Source: Streptomyces violaceoruber (GTDB lineage Bacteria > Actinomycetota > Actinomycetes > Streptomycetales > Streptomycetaceae). Taken from it: 12,171 nt of DNA. The DNA lies in the NCBI GenBank assembly GCA_000720805.1, contig JODI01000148.1:1-12171 (forward strand), written 5' to 3'. Positions 5,582 to 12,171 of the stretch are shown piece after piece. The position numbers and the translations under genes are program-made. The notes below the pieces were generated by a model, which worked only from the letters and a program-made list of their open reading frames with translations, ran no database searches and was not told where the DNA came from. Every line of letters begins with the position of its first letter. Position 1 is the stretch's first letter.

Positions 5582-8489
5582 TCAGGGGGAGCCGGTGAGT
5601 ACGGCGGTGACGTTCGGCGCGGGAGCGTTTTCCGGTGCGGGCGATCAGGCGGGACAGGCGCCGTTTTGCCGCGTCCTCGGTGAGTCGCAGAACGGTGGCG
5701 ATCTGGCGGGTCGTGAGCTGTTCGGCGAGCAGGGTGGCGAGCAGGTGGTCGTTTTCGGCGGTGGCCTGCTTGCGGCTGGGGACGGTGAGTCCGGCATCTC
5801 GCAGCGCGGTCCTGGTGTGGAAGCGCCACAGGGTGGCGCCGGTCTGGCCGAAGAGTTCGTACGCCTCGTGCAGCCGCGTGGCCGGGACCGCGCCCGCGGC
5901 GGCGGCTGTGACAAGGGTGGTCGCCGTTTCGAATGGCAGGCCGCGGGAGCGGGCCAACTCCACGGCTTCTCCCTGGTTGTTGCGAGCGGTGCCGGGGGCG
6001 TCCTGCCGCACGACGTGGGCCGAGGCCAGCAGGTACCGCAGCCGTGTCCGTGCGCTGCCTGTCCGGGCGGCGATCCGCTCCAGGTGTTCCAGACAGGTCG
6101 CGGCCTCGGTGGTGCGTCCGGTCTCGGCCGTCAGCTCGGCGAGCAGTGCCCACAGTTCTTCGGTGCCGTGTACGAGGGCATGTGCTTGTGCCGCGTCCAG
6201 ACGGCGGCGCAGCGCCTTCTCGGAGCCGCTCAGGTCACCGAGGGTGCTGAGTACCTCTGCCTCGGCGGCGTCCATGGAGAACGAGGGAGGAGCCTGCTGG
6301 GGGCCTCGCATGCTCTCCATGACGTGGAGGGCGGTGGTGGCACGGCCCCGGGCAAGGAGGATGGCGGCGGTGCGCGCGGGAATCAGGAGGCTGTCCGTCG
6401 CGGGGGTGAAGACCTCCCCGTTCGTCAGTATCCGGCGGGCCCACTCCAGCGCCTGGTCCCATCGGCCTGTGAGGTGGTGGTGAAGGAACCGGCTGAGCGG
6501 GGGCAGAACCTCCACGGTCAGCCCGTGGGAGCCCAGTAGTGCTTCCGCCTCGTGCTGGCCGCCGTCGGCGGCCAGCAGGTCGAACAGGGCCGCGGCGAGC
6601 GGGTAGACAACTTCGGGGTCGAGTCCGGCGCGTCTGGCAGGGCGAGTTCACGCTGGAAACGTTCTGGACGGCCCAGCATCAGGTCGGCCGCGGCGATGCT
6701 GCACCTGGGTACCGCCCGGGCTTGTGGGCAGGTGTTCCAGACCGCTTGCGTCCGTGCCAGCAGTTCCCGTGCCTCCTGCCATCTCGCCAGATGGCCAAGA
6801 GCCAGAGCCTGGCCGCTCACTTTGGCCAGGGCGGGTACCGGCAGTTGGTCCCACCAGCGTGCCGTCGCCATGGGCGACAGCGTCCGCCAGTCCCTCTCGA
6901 CGGCCGACACAGTCAGGAGAAGGCAGGCGGCGCGTTGCAGTTCCAGCGCGGTCAGTGTTCTCCCGGGGTTGCGCAGCATCGTCTCCGCGATGGCCCGCCC
7001 GGTCCGGTAGTCGCCCGCCATGTAGGCGGCGCCGGCGAAGCGTTGCAGGGCGGCATCGCGGGCGGGGTTGTCGACCAGGTCGGCAGCGGCCCGAAACCAC
7101 CGGAACATCCTCTGGTACTCGGTGCCCGGTTGCACCCGTTCGGCGGTGGCCGTCAACTCGGCCACCGCGCGTTCGCGGTCGACGAGGGTGCCTGCGTCCG
7201 CGATCCGGTCCGCCAGGTAGGTCCGCGCTTCCGGCCCGTCGAGAAGGGCTGGTGGGCGTGCGGCCATTCCGTCGGTTGCCGAGTCCTCGTCCGCCCAGAA
7301 GGCCTCGACCGCGGTGGCGGACAGTCGGCGGCGTTGCACCACGCTCATCCGCTCCCGGACGGTGTGCTCGGTCAGCGCAAGGCGGAAGGTCCATCCCCGC
7401 ACCGTGGTTGCGTCCGGTCCGGGCACCTCGTCGATGATGCCCGCTTCGACAAGGAGGCGGGCACCGTCGTGGACGACGCCGGTGGACAGGCCAGTGCTGA
7501 CCGCGGTCAGCTCAAGGGCCGGCCGGCCCAGTGGTCCCAGGATGCTCAGCGCGGCGGCCACCGTGCGCGCGGGCTCGCCGAGTCGGTCCAGGGCGAGGAC
7601 GAACCGATCGTCGTCGGGCAGCACGGGTGCCGGCGACCTCGCGGGTATGAAGGCGTGGCCGTCGGCGATCCGGATTACGCCTTGGCGTGTCCAGCCGGTG
7701 AGCAGGGCTTCGACCGCTCCCGGGATACCGCGGGTCAGTCCGGTCACCTGCCGCGCCAGGTCGGTGTCCGCTTCAGCCTGCAGCCACCGCGCCATCAGAG
7801 AGGCTGTGTCGTGCGGTCCCAGTGGGAGCAGGATCACCGCGCGGGCCCCCGCGGCGTCGGTCGGCTGGTCCGTGATCCCAGCGATACCTTCAGTGTTCGA
7901 GGCCCAGGGCCCTTCGGGGTTGAGCTTCTGGTATGGCGCGTCCTCGGAGGTGGGCACAGGGGTGTTTGTTCTCGTGCCGCCCGCGCCCGGCGCGAGGTGC
8001 TGCCGGATCGACACCACCAGCCGGACACCGGCGGCGTCGATCCGGCTGAGCGCCACCAGGGGAGTCGGCATCGGCATGCTGGGCGTCGTCGACCAGGACG
8101 GCCACCGGTGCGCAGCGGATGAGAGCAGCGCGCAGCAGTTTCTCCATCGCCGCCTGGTCGTGCCCGTCCACGGCCGACAGCGCCCGGGCAACCGGTTCTG
8201 CGGCAGGCCGGCGGGCTTCCGCGCCACTCGGGCGCTCCTCCAGGGCCATGACCAGTCGCAGCGCCATCAGCAGAGGCTGCTCGCCGTCGCCGGGGACACA
8301 GTCCAGAGAGTGCACGGCCATTCCTTGTGCCCGCAGTCGCTCGCCGGCCGCGCGCAGAAACGCACTGCGGCCCACCCCGCGTTCACCGCGCACGAAGACC
8401 AGACGCGGACCACCGGGGCCGCTCAGAAGGCCGTCGATCTGTTCCGCCTCGCGCTCGCGGCCGAACAGGCGTCGGTCGGTGCGGTCCAT
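5582..8489 (-). pseudogene. LAL-type LuxR regulator, broken by three frameshifts
   Basis: A large ATP-binding LuxR-family regulator of normal size (about 970 residues) spread over three frames. The N-terminus (ATG 8487-8489) has L-F-G-R-E-R-E, then Walker A-like G-E-R-G-V-G-R-S, where arginine replaces the usual lysine, and Walker B-like V-A-V-L-V-D-D-A-Q. Shift 1: an extra base in GGGG 8059-8062; removing it gives D-A-D-S-L-V-A-L-S-R. The helical middle region reads coherently to about 6637, where one base is missing (shift 2), and continues through L-D-P-E-V-V-Y-P-L. The C-terminal helix-turn-helix reads L-T-T-R-Q-I-A-T-V-L-R-L-T-E-D-A-A-K-R-R-L-S-R-L. Shift 3: an extra base at 5611; removing it gives S-R-A-E-L-T-A-V-L-T-G-S-P and a stop at 5582. 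As read, no full-length protein is made. An upstream in-frame ATG near 8546 is an alternative start. Sequencing error is an alternative explanation. Confidence 0.88.
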
Positions 8490-8786
8490 GCGGGCGGGCC
8501 TACCCCAGCGGACCAGTTCGTTGATTTCCGACCCCACAGTCACCATCCAGTTCCCGAGACATGCCCTGATGGGTGATGAACACGGCCGTGTCCGGCCACC
8601 AACCCGTGCCCAGGTCTGCGCCAGTGCGCTGCCGACATGAGCCGCGCCATAAGGCCCTGGACCGCCACGGCCGTTGTGACCGTCTCCCGGTGGCAGGAGG
8701 ACCGTTCGTCTCCGCCCGCGTAACGGGAACGGAATTGGTTGGGTGCCGTCTCTCCTTTGGGGTGAGGAGATCGAACGGGGGGCACC
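8490..8786. promoter_or_regulatory. Divergent intergenic region with a 12-bp palindrome
   Basis: This gap separates the minus-strand LAL gene from the plus-strand fusion gene and must hold both promoters. It contains a perfect palindrome, ACACGGCCGTGT, at 8580-8591, a plausible operator. I see no convincing -35/-10 pair and no RNA gene. Confidence 0.4.
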
Positions 8787-9443
8787 GTGCGGGAACAGCG
8801 TGCAGCGATCATCGGCAGGGACAGCGATGTCCGCGCGCTGGCGGACAGCCTGCGTGCCACCGGTCAGGAGGCGCGTGTCCTGCTGGTTACGGCCGGGGCT
8901 GGTATGGGCAAGACAACCATTCTGGAGCTGGCACGGCGTGCGGCGGCCCAGGACGGCGCCGCGGTGATGTGGCTCGGTTGGGAAGACGAAAACGACGAGC
9001 CCTGGGACGGTGCCGACGTGATCGCCGGTCACGAAACAACCGTCAACCTGCTCGGCAACGCCATCGTCGCGCTGCTCGACCACCCCGATCAGACCCGCCT
9101 GTTGCGGGACAACTCCGAGCGCATCCCGGATGCCATTGAGGAATTCCTCCGCTACGACCCGCCGCTGGAGATCACGCCCACCCGCTTCGCCACCGAGGAG
9201 TTCGAGCTGGGCGGCAAGTTGATCAGGGCGGCTGAGACCGTCACCGTCGCTCTGACCTCTGCCAGCCGGGACGCGCCTGTCGAGCCGGGAGCCGACCCCC
9301 ACCAGCTGGACGTGCTGCGCAAGCAGCCCCGCCATGCTGCCTTCGGCCACGGCATCCACTACTGCATCGGCGCTCCCCTGGCGCGCCTGGAAGGCGCGAT
9401 CGCACTGCGAGTTCTGCTTTCCCGGCTGCCTGACCTGACCTGA
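8787..9443 (+). CDS. Fusion ORF: LAL regulator N-terminus joined to cytochrome P450 C-terminus
   Basis: A 218-residue ORF starting at GTG (8787-8789), four bases after a G-rich ribosome site. Residues 1-76 are the N-terminus of a LAL regulator: I-I-G-R-D-S-D-V-R-A-L, Walker A A-G-A-G-M-G-K-T-T (36-44), then W-L-G-W-E-D-E-N-D-E-P-W-D-G-A-D. From residue ~77 it is a bacterial cytochrome P450 from the I-helix on: A-G-H-E-T-T (80-85), E-x-x-R (Glu119/Arg122) and the haem loop A-F-G-H-G-I-H-Y-C-I-G with ligand Cys193. The first ~230 residues of a normal ~400-residue P450 are missing, as are most of the regulator and its DNA-binding domain. Neither half can work in the normal way. An in-frame deletion is the simplest origin. 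The last codons run into a CCTGA repeat that brings a premature TGA. Confidence 0.9.
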   Translation: MREQRAAIIGRDSDVRALADSLRATGQEARVLLVTAGAGMGKTTILELARRAAAQDGAAVMWLGWEDENDEPWDGADVIAGHETTVNLLGNAIVALLDHPDQTRLLRDNSERIPDAIEEFLRYDPPLEITPTRFATEEFELGGKLIRAAETVTVALTSASRDAPVEPGADPHQLDVLRKQPRHAAFGHGIHYCIGAPLARLEGAIALRVLLSRLPDLT

Positions 9444-9448
9444 CCTGA
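9429..9448 (+). repeat. (CCTGA)4 tandem repeat
   Basis: Four exact CCTGA units followed by CCTGG. The repeat encodes P-D-L-T then TGA (9441-9443). With two units the frame would run P-D-L-T-W-A-E-A-E into a normal P450 tail, so the count of units sets the frame. Five units would give the same phase. Confidence 0.9.
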
Positions 9449-9560
9449 CCTGGGCCGAGGCGGAGCAGCCCCTGGCATGGCTCCCTGCGGGCATCACCCG
9501 CGGTCCCGTCCGCTTGCCGTCACCTTCACCCCGGCAGCTCGCCCGGATCGAATTATCTGA
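9444..9560 (+). pseudogene. Out-of-frame tail of the cytochrome P450
   Basis: After the repeat, the frame beginning TGG 9451 reads W-A-E-A-E-Q-P-L-A-W-L-P-A-G-I-T-R-G-P-V-R-L-P, the expected C-terminal strand region of a bacterial P450. One further base seems lost near 9517-9520; restoring it gives V-T-F-T-P-A-A-R-P-D-R-I-I and a stop at 9558-9560, the likely original end. This shows that the P450 was once complete at its 3' side and decayed by small indels in addition to the upstream deletion. Confidence 0.65.
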
Positions 9561-9563
9561 CGC

Positions 9564-9700
9564 GAGCGGCCGCCTGGGCGGAGCAGGTTGCGCGAAGGGC
9601 CCGCGCCCTCGGCCGCCCTCGCCGGATTATCGGCGCAGTCTTCTTCCTGGGCACCGCGGCTCTGATCGCTCTCGCGCCACTCGGCGGACCCGCTGGCGGC
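9564..9700 (+). pseudogene. Possible fragment with one hydrophobic segment
   Basis: One plus-strand frame reads A-A-A-W-A-E-Q-V-A-R-R-A-R-A-L then R-R-I-I-G-A-V-F-F-L-G-T-A-A-L-I-A-L-A-P-L, a basic stretch followed by a membrane-helix-like segment. It has no start codon and no recognisable family. It may be the inside of a lost membrane protein gene, or chance. Confidence 0.25.
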
Positions 9701-9702
9701 CA

Positions 9703-9758
9703 CACGCACCAGTGCCCGTCCTCGCCACCACCAAGGCGGCCAGACCGGGCACTGCGTG
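9703..9758 (-). terminator. Hairpin terminator of the amidohydrolase gene
   Basis: CAGTGCCCG (9710-9718) pairs perfectly with CGGGCACTG (9746-9754). The stem can extend outward with CACGC (9703-9707) and GCGTG (9754-9758) across a three-base bulge, and a small inner stem CGCC/GGCG lies in the loop. It begins about ten bases after the amidohydrolase stop (9769). Confidence 0.6.
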
Positions 9759-9768
9759 GGTACGGTGT

Positions 9769-11163
9769 TCAGGAGGCGTGGGCCATGACGTAGTCGCGTG
9801 AGGCCGCGACCTCGACGCGCAGCGCCTCGACGTTGACGTCGAGCAGCTGGCCGTTCCACTTGCGGACCTGCCCGGCGACGAACACTGTGTCGATGTTGCG
9901 TGTGTCCGAGCCCAGGACCACGGTGCCCACCGGGTTATTCAACGGCATGTTGTTGATGTCCTCGGCACGGATGATCAGCAGGTCGGCCTGCTTGCCGACC
10001 GTGATCGACCCGGTCACGTCAGCCAGACCGTTGGTGCGCGCACCCTGGAGGGTGGCGAAGTCCAGCACATCCTGTACGCCGATCCGCGACGGCTCCTGCT
10101 CGGTGCCGTAGACGGCATTGACCGCCCGCATGCGCTGGATGGCGTGCAGAGCCCGCATCTGCGTGAACATGTCGCTGGCCAGGGCCACCTCCACGTCGAT
10201 GCTCAGGCCGGGGCGCACGCCGACGGCGAGTGCCTCGTCCACGGCCGGGATCGCACTCTCCAGACCGATCTGCGCGTCGGATGTGGGTGCCAGAGCGATG
10301 GTCGTGCCGGTCTCACCGATGGCCTTCCACGCCTCGCCCGTCAGGCCCGTGGAGTGGATGAGGGTGACGTCGGGACCCAGCAGCCCTGCCTGCTCCCAAG
10401 CCAGGACGGCCTGGGAGGAAGCCGTGCCGAAGACGGCGTCCACGCTCACCCCGACCCCCAGCTCACGCGCACTGCGCGCGAGGTCGGGACCGTAGGCCAG
10501 GGCGGGGCCGGCGATCTCGTCGGTGGCCAGGCTGGCCAGCCGGAACGTCAGCAGGCTGCTGCGGTATTGGTCCTGCAGACGGGCCAGGTCGGCCGGCCAC
10601 TGCTTGTCCCAGTCCCCGAAGTGCGGGGCCATGGCGGCGTGGACCCCGCGGATGCCGCTGTCCAGCAAACCCTGCACCGCCGCGTCGGAGTGCTCGGCGG
10701 TCCGGGAGTTGTGCGAGAAGTCCAGCATCGTGGTGATGCCGCTGTCCAGCGCCGTGAGGGCGGCCAGCTTGGTGCCGATGTACATGTCGGTGGGCCGGTA
10801 GACCGGCGCGATGCCCAGCAGGGTGCTCGTCACATACCCGGCCAGGTCGTCGACATCGGGCATGATCCGCCGCAGTTGTGCCTCCCAGGCGTGCCGGTGG
10901 GTGTCGACGAATCCCGGGGTGATGATGGTGCCGGCTGCGTCAATGACCACTGCGTCGGCGATGGAACCCTGTGCTCTGAGGTCGGGCGCGACTGCGGCGA
11001 TCACATCGCCCTCAATGAGAACGTCGCCCTTGTCCAGGACCCCGACGGCGGGGTCCATGGAGACCACCGTGGCACCGGTCAGCAGGATCCGGCGGCCGGG
11101 GGCATCGGCGTTCTGACGCAGCTGAGCGAGCAGCGACTGACGAGTGGTGTCGTTGAGGTACAT
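9769..11163 (-). CDS. Amidohydrolase-family protein (cytosine deaminase/chlorohydrolase-like)
   Basis: This encodes 464 residues from ATG 11161-11163; an in-frame TTG at 11173 would add four. It is a metal-dependent hydrolase of the amidohydrolase superfamily. A small N-terminal beta domain (L-L-T-G-A-T-V-V-S-M-D, G-D-V-L-I-E-G-D-V-I-A) is followed by the metal-binding H-x-H in G-F-V-D-T-H-R-H-A-W (His89/His91). Further likely ligands are His in L-I-H-S-T-G and Asp in L-S-I-D-V-E-V; S-D-M-F-T-Q-M-R matches the D-M-x-x-x-M-R of the SsnA/TrzN/AtzB-like branch. The C-terminus returns to the beta domain (G-S-I-T-V-G-K-Q-A-D-L-L-I-I). The usual family length is kept. It would hydrolyse a C-N or C-Cl bond in a cyclic amide, amine or triazine-like compound; the substrate cannot be told. 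It is monocistronic, ending at a strong hairpin, with no visible catabolic partners. Confidence 0.9.
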   Translation of the reverse strand: MYLNDTTRQSLLAQLRQNADAPGRRILLTGATVVSMDPAVGVLDKGDVLIEGDVIAAVAPDLRAQGSIADAVVIDAAGTIITPGFVDTHRHAWEAQLRRIMPDVDDLAGYVTSTLLGIAPVYRPTDMYIGTKLAALTALDSGITTMLDFSHNSRTAEHSDAAVQGLLDSGIRGVHAAMAPHFGDWDKQWPADLARLQDQYRSSLLTFRLASLATDEIAGPALAYGPDLARSARELGVGVSVDAVFGTASSQAVLAWEQAGLLGPDVTLIHSTGLTGEAWKAIGETGTTIALAPTSDAQIGLESAIPAVDEALAVGVRPGLSIDVEVALASDMFTQMRALHAIQRMRAVNAVYGTEQEPSRIGVQDVLDFATLQGARTNGLADVTGSITVGKQADLLIIRAEDINNMPLNNPVGTVVLGSDTRNIDTVFVAGQVRKWNGQLLDVNVEALRVEVAASRDYVMAHAS

Positions 11164-11189
11164 GAGCGCGTCCAATACTGACGAGGCGA

Positions 11190-11202
11190 GATGGCCGCCA
11201 TC
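11190..11202. promoter_or_regulatory. Small palindrome upstream of the amidohydrolase
   Basis: GATGGC-C-GCCATC is a perfect 13-base inverted repeat 27 bases ahead of the ATG. It could be an operator or fold in the leader of the mRNA. No further copy was found, so support is weak. Confidence 0.3.
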
Positions 11203-11331
11203 CGCGGGCCGATGACGACCTCAGAATTCACCGCTGCCGACCTTCCAACCAGGCCGCCGATTTCCTGGGTGTACGGCTCCCAGGATCGTTCGCGGGCGTA
11301 TTGAACGCAGCACGTCCGTGGCCCTGCAGCA

Positions 11332-11703
11332 GTGTGCCCATCGCGGATGGAATCAGTAGAAAGACACCTTGTTGATCGCAAGCTCGCGGAGCTCTACCCC
11401 GCCGACTCCAACGCCGCGGCGCCCGTTGAGGGCACGGCCGCTCCACAGACGTTCTCGAGCGCTTCCGCCCCGGCTCCGCAGGCACAGCCTGTGCCCACAG
11501 GCGCGGCGGCCGAGGCTGCGGCCAGGACGACCGAACAGAAAACCCAGAGCCGCCCCGCCGCCAACGCCGTGCCTCCGACTGCCGCGTCGCGTCCGGCGCG
11601 CACCACCAGGACGACGTCGTCCGCGTCGCGACGCCCGGCCGCGACCCCGGCGAGCGAGAGCGACCCGCGGTTCGAGAACGGGCCGCTGGCGGTCGTCGAC
11701 TGA
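11332..11703 (+). CDS. Ala/Pro/Thr-rich ORF, probably a truncated gene
   Basis: This encodes up to 123 residues (GTG 11332 or ATG 11347). From about 11380 the third codon positions are almost all G or C, as in genuine genes here, and the protein reads L-A-E-L-Y-P-A-D-S then a long Ala/Pro/Thr/Ser-rich, disordered-looking stretch, ending E-N-G-P-L-A-V-V-D. The first dozen codons (E-S-V-E-R-H-L-V) are A/T-rich at position three and do not fit, so the true N-terminus has probably been replaced. No domain is visible; the composition would suit a linker or tail of a larger protein. The stop lies three bases before a repeat array (11707), so the 3' end may also be truncated. I do not recognise the family. 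Confidence 0.45.
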   Translation: MCPSRMESVERHLVDRKLAELYPADSNAAAPVEGTAAPQTFSSASAPAPQAQPVPTGAAAEAAARTTEQKTQSRPAANAVPPTAASRPARTTRTTSSASRRPAATPASESDPRFENGPLAVVD

Positions 11704-11706
11704 GTA

Positions 11707-11797
11707 TGTCGATGACGGGCAGCAACGCCTGTCGGTGAGTTCCAGCAACGACTGGGTGGGGCCAGCGTCTGGAATGTCGGTAAGTTTCAGCAACACC
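11707..11797 (+). repeat. Array of ~22-23 bp repeats, IS21-end-like
   Basis: Two copies are close: TGTCGGTGAGTTCCAGCAAC (11730-11749) and TGTCGGTAAGTTTCAGCAAC (11775-11794), 18 of 20 identical. A third, TGTCG-TGA----CAGCAACG, starts at 11707 (16 of 21 to the first). A degenerate copy (TGGGTGG, then CCAGC) fills 11753-11774, giving steps of 23, 23 and 22 bases. IS21-family elements carry several short repeats at ends beginning TG; that is the best match I know, but no istA/istB gene follows. Confidence 0.6.
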
Positions 11798-11841
11798 ACC
11801 GGGGCCGCGGGAGCACCCGACGAAATACTGCTGCCGTATCG

Positions 11842-11883
11842 ACGGGATGGGCGGCGTCGTGATCACGACGCCGCCCATCCCGT
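11842..11883. repeat. Perfect 42-bp palindrome
   Basis: The left arm is ACGGGATGGGCGGCGTCGTG plus A, centred on GATC at 11862/11863, and the right arm is its exact reverse complement. No mismatch occurs in 21 base pairs. As RNA it folds into a very stable hairpin from either strand, so a bidirectional terminator is the plainest reading; no spacer or T-run is present. Confidence 0.9.
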
Positions 11884-12072
11884 GTTGTCAATCGTCGCGG
11901 CGGCTAGACAGCTCCAGGCAGTGGTCCGCAGGCGGAAGGCAGACCGGGCACAAGCAGCCCGCGTCTCTACACCCGTTTCGCTCCCGAATCCTGCGGCAGC
12001 GAGCTATCCGCTCTGTCGTGGGGAGAGCCGATACGGTCCATCTGCCTCCAGGCCGGGAAGACCACCGGGCAC
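11884..12072. other. Intergenic stretch without recognisable genes
   Basis: Between the palindrome and the IS3-type end I see no start with a ribosome site, no RNA gene and no protein-like frame that I can defend in either direction. Confidence 0.5.
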
Positions 12073-12171
12073 TGAACCGCTCCGGGATCGGTGGAGGCTC
12101 TATGCATTGACTGCAGCCGCCGGTTGGGGCTGCTGTTGAGCGTAGTAGTTGGTCTCGTGTTCGTGGGGCGG
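12073..12171 (-). mobile_element. End of an IS3-type element
   Basis: The sequence TGAACCGCTCCGGG (from 12073) is followed by GGTGGAGGCTC and then, 27 bases in, by a transposase stop codon. This closely resembles the ends of actinobacterial IS3-family elements (TGAACCGCCCCGG...GGAGACTC as I recall). The element continues beyond the window, so the opposite inverted repeat cannot be compared. Confidence 0.6.
12100..12171 (-). CDS. IS3-family transposase, C-terminal end only (partial)
   Basis: The minus-strand frame entering from the window edge encodes 23 residues ending at TAG (12100-12102): P-P-H-E-H-E-T-N-Y-Y-A-Q, then Q-Q-P-Q-P-A-A-A-V-N-A. The pattern P-x-E/H-x-E-x-x-Y-Y followed by a Gln/Pro/Ala tail is that of the extreme C-terminus of IS3-family OrfB transposases of the DDE integrase type. 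The catalytic region lies outside the window. The flanking inverted-repeat-like sequence agrees with this call. Confidence 0.6.
   Translation of the reverse strand, partial: PPHEHETNYYAQQQPQPAAAVNA

Noticed and set aside
6539..8122. Long plus-strand open frame (527 codons) opposite the LAL gene
   Set aside because: Glycine/arginine-rich composition without motifs; the minus strand carries clear LAL motifs. It is a shadow of high-GC coding on the other strand, as is the frame at 5574-6539.
7890..9497. Minus-strand frame upstream of 8546, covering the P450 region
   Set aside because: Only the part from about 8489 downward is LAL-like; the rest is antisense to the LAL-P450 fusion.
10144..11181. 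Plus-strand open frame (345 codons) over the amidohydrolase
   Set aside because: Low-complexity Gly/Val/Gln-rich translation; the minus strand has metal-ligand motifs and full family length.
11707..11797. CRISPR array
   Set aside because: The repeats are imperfect and directly adjacent without unique spacers of constant length, and no cas gene is present.
11228..11878. Minus-strand open frame of 216 codons across the repeat array and palindrome
   Set aside because: Arg/Pro/Ser-rich with no motif, opposite an ORF with good third-position GC; it also runs through the 42-bp palindrome.
1..12171. tRNA, rRNA or riboswitch
   Set aside because: No cloverleaf, anticodon arm or conserved rRNA/riboswitch core could be recognised by eye on either strand.

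Overview
The window is very GC-rich, with strong G/C bias at third codon positions. Its gene families (LAL-type LuxR regulators, an AraC/AraC-binding-like regulator, a bacterial cytochrome P450, secreted beta-trefoil proteins, typical actinobacterial insertion sequences) point to Streptomyces or a close actinomycete. It reads as accessory DNA, such as a chromosome arm or island: intact single genes sit among truncated, fused and frameshifted remnants. Family assignments come from reading motifs and from memory of the families; no database search was run.

Left part (1-1390): the last codons of a probable transposase and its insertion-sequence end abut, at a CTAG, a decayed tyrosine-recombinase remnant on the minus strand. 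That remnant appears to join the start of one integrase family to the zinc-finger start of another. Decayed minus-strand coding fragments of unknown identity follow.

Central part (1388-5365): an intact AraC-type regulator (+) with a terminator-like hairpin; a decayed stretch; a small secreted four-cysteine protein (+); a complete IS5-type transposase (-) whose start codon lies in a predicted fold-back; a small two-helix membrane protein (-); and a secreted ricin-like beta-trefoil protein (-) with one cysteine pair per repeat.

Right-central part (5582-9560): a roughly 1000-residue LAL regulator on the minus strand, broken by three single-base indels and carrying an altered Walker A motif. Divergent from it is an ORF that fuses the ATP-binding N-terminus of a second LAL regulator, in frame, to the C-terminal 40% of a cytochrome P450. 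The P450 tail is itself cut off at a (CCTGA)4 tandem repeat. This looks like a regulator/oxidase locus collapsed by deletion.

Right part (9700-12171): an intact amidohydrolase (-) with a terminator hairpin; an Ala/Pro-rich ORF fragment (+); three clear copies of a ~20-bp repeat resembling the repeated ends of IS21-family elements; a perfect 42-bp palindrome; and the end of an IS3-type element with the last 23 codons of its transposase at the window edge.

No coherent new multi-gene system is visible. The most interesting items are the two gene fusions, the pentanucleotide repeat, the transposase fold-back, the repeat array and the 42-bp palindrome. Because many genes carry single-base indels, several at homopolymers, sequencing error must be excluded before the broken genes are accepted as real pseudogenes.
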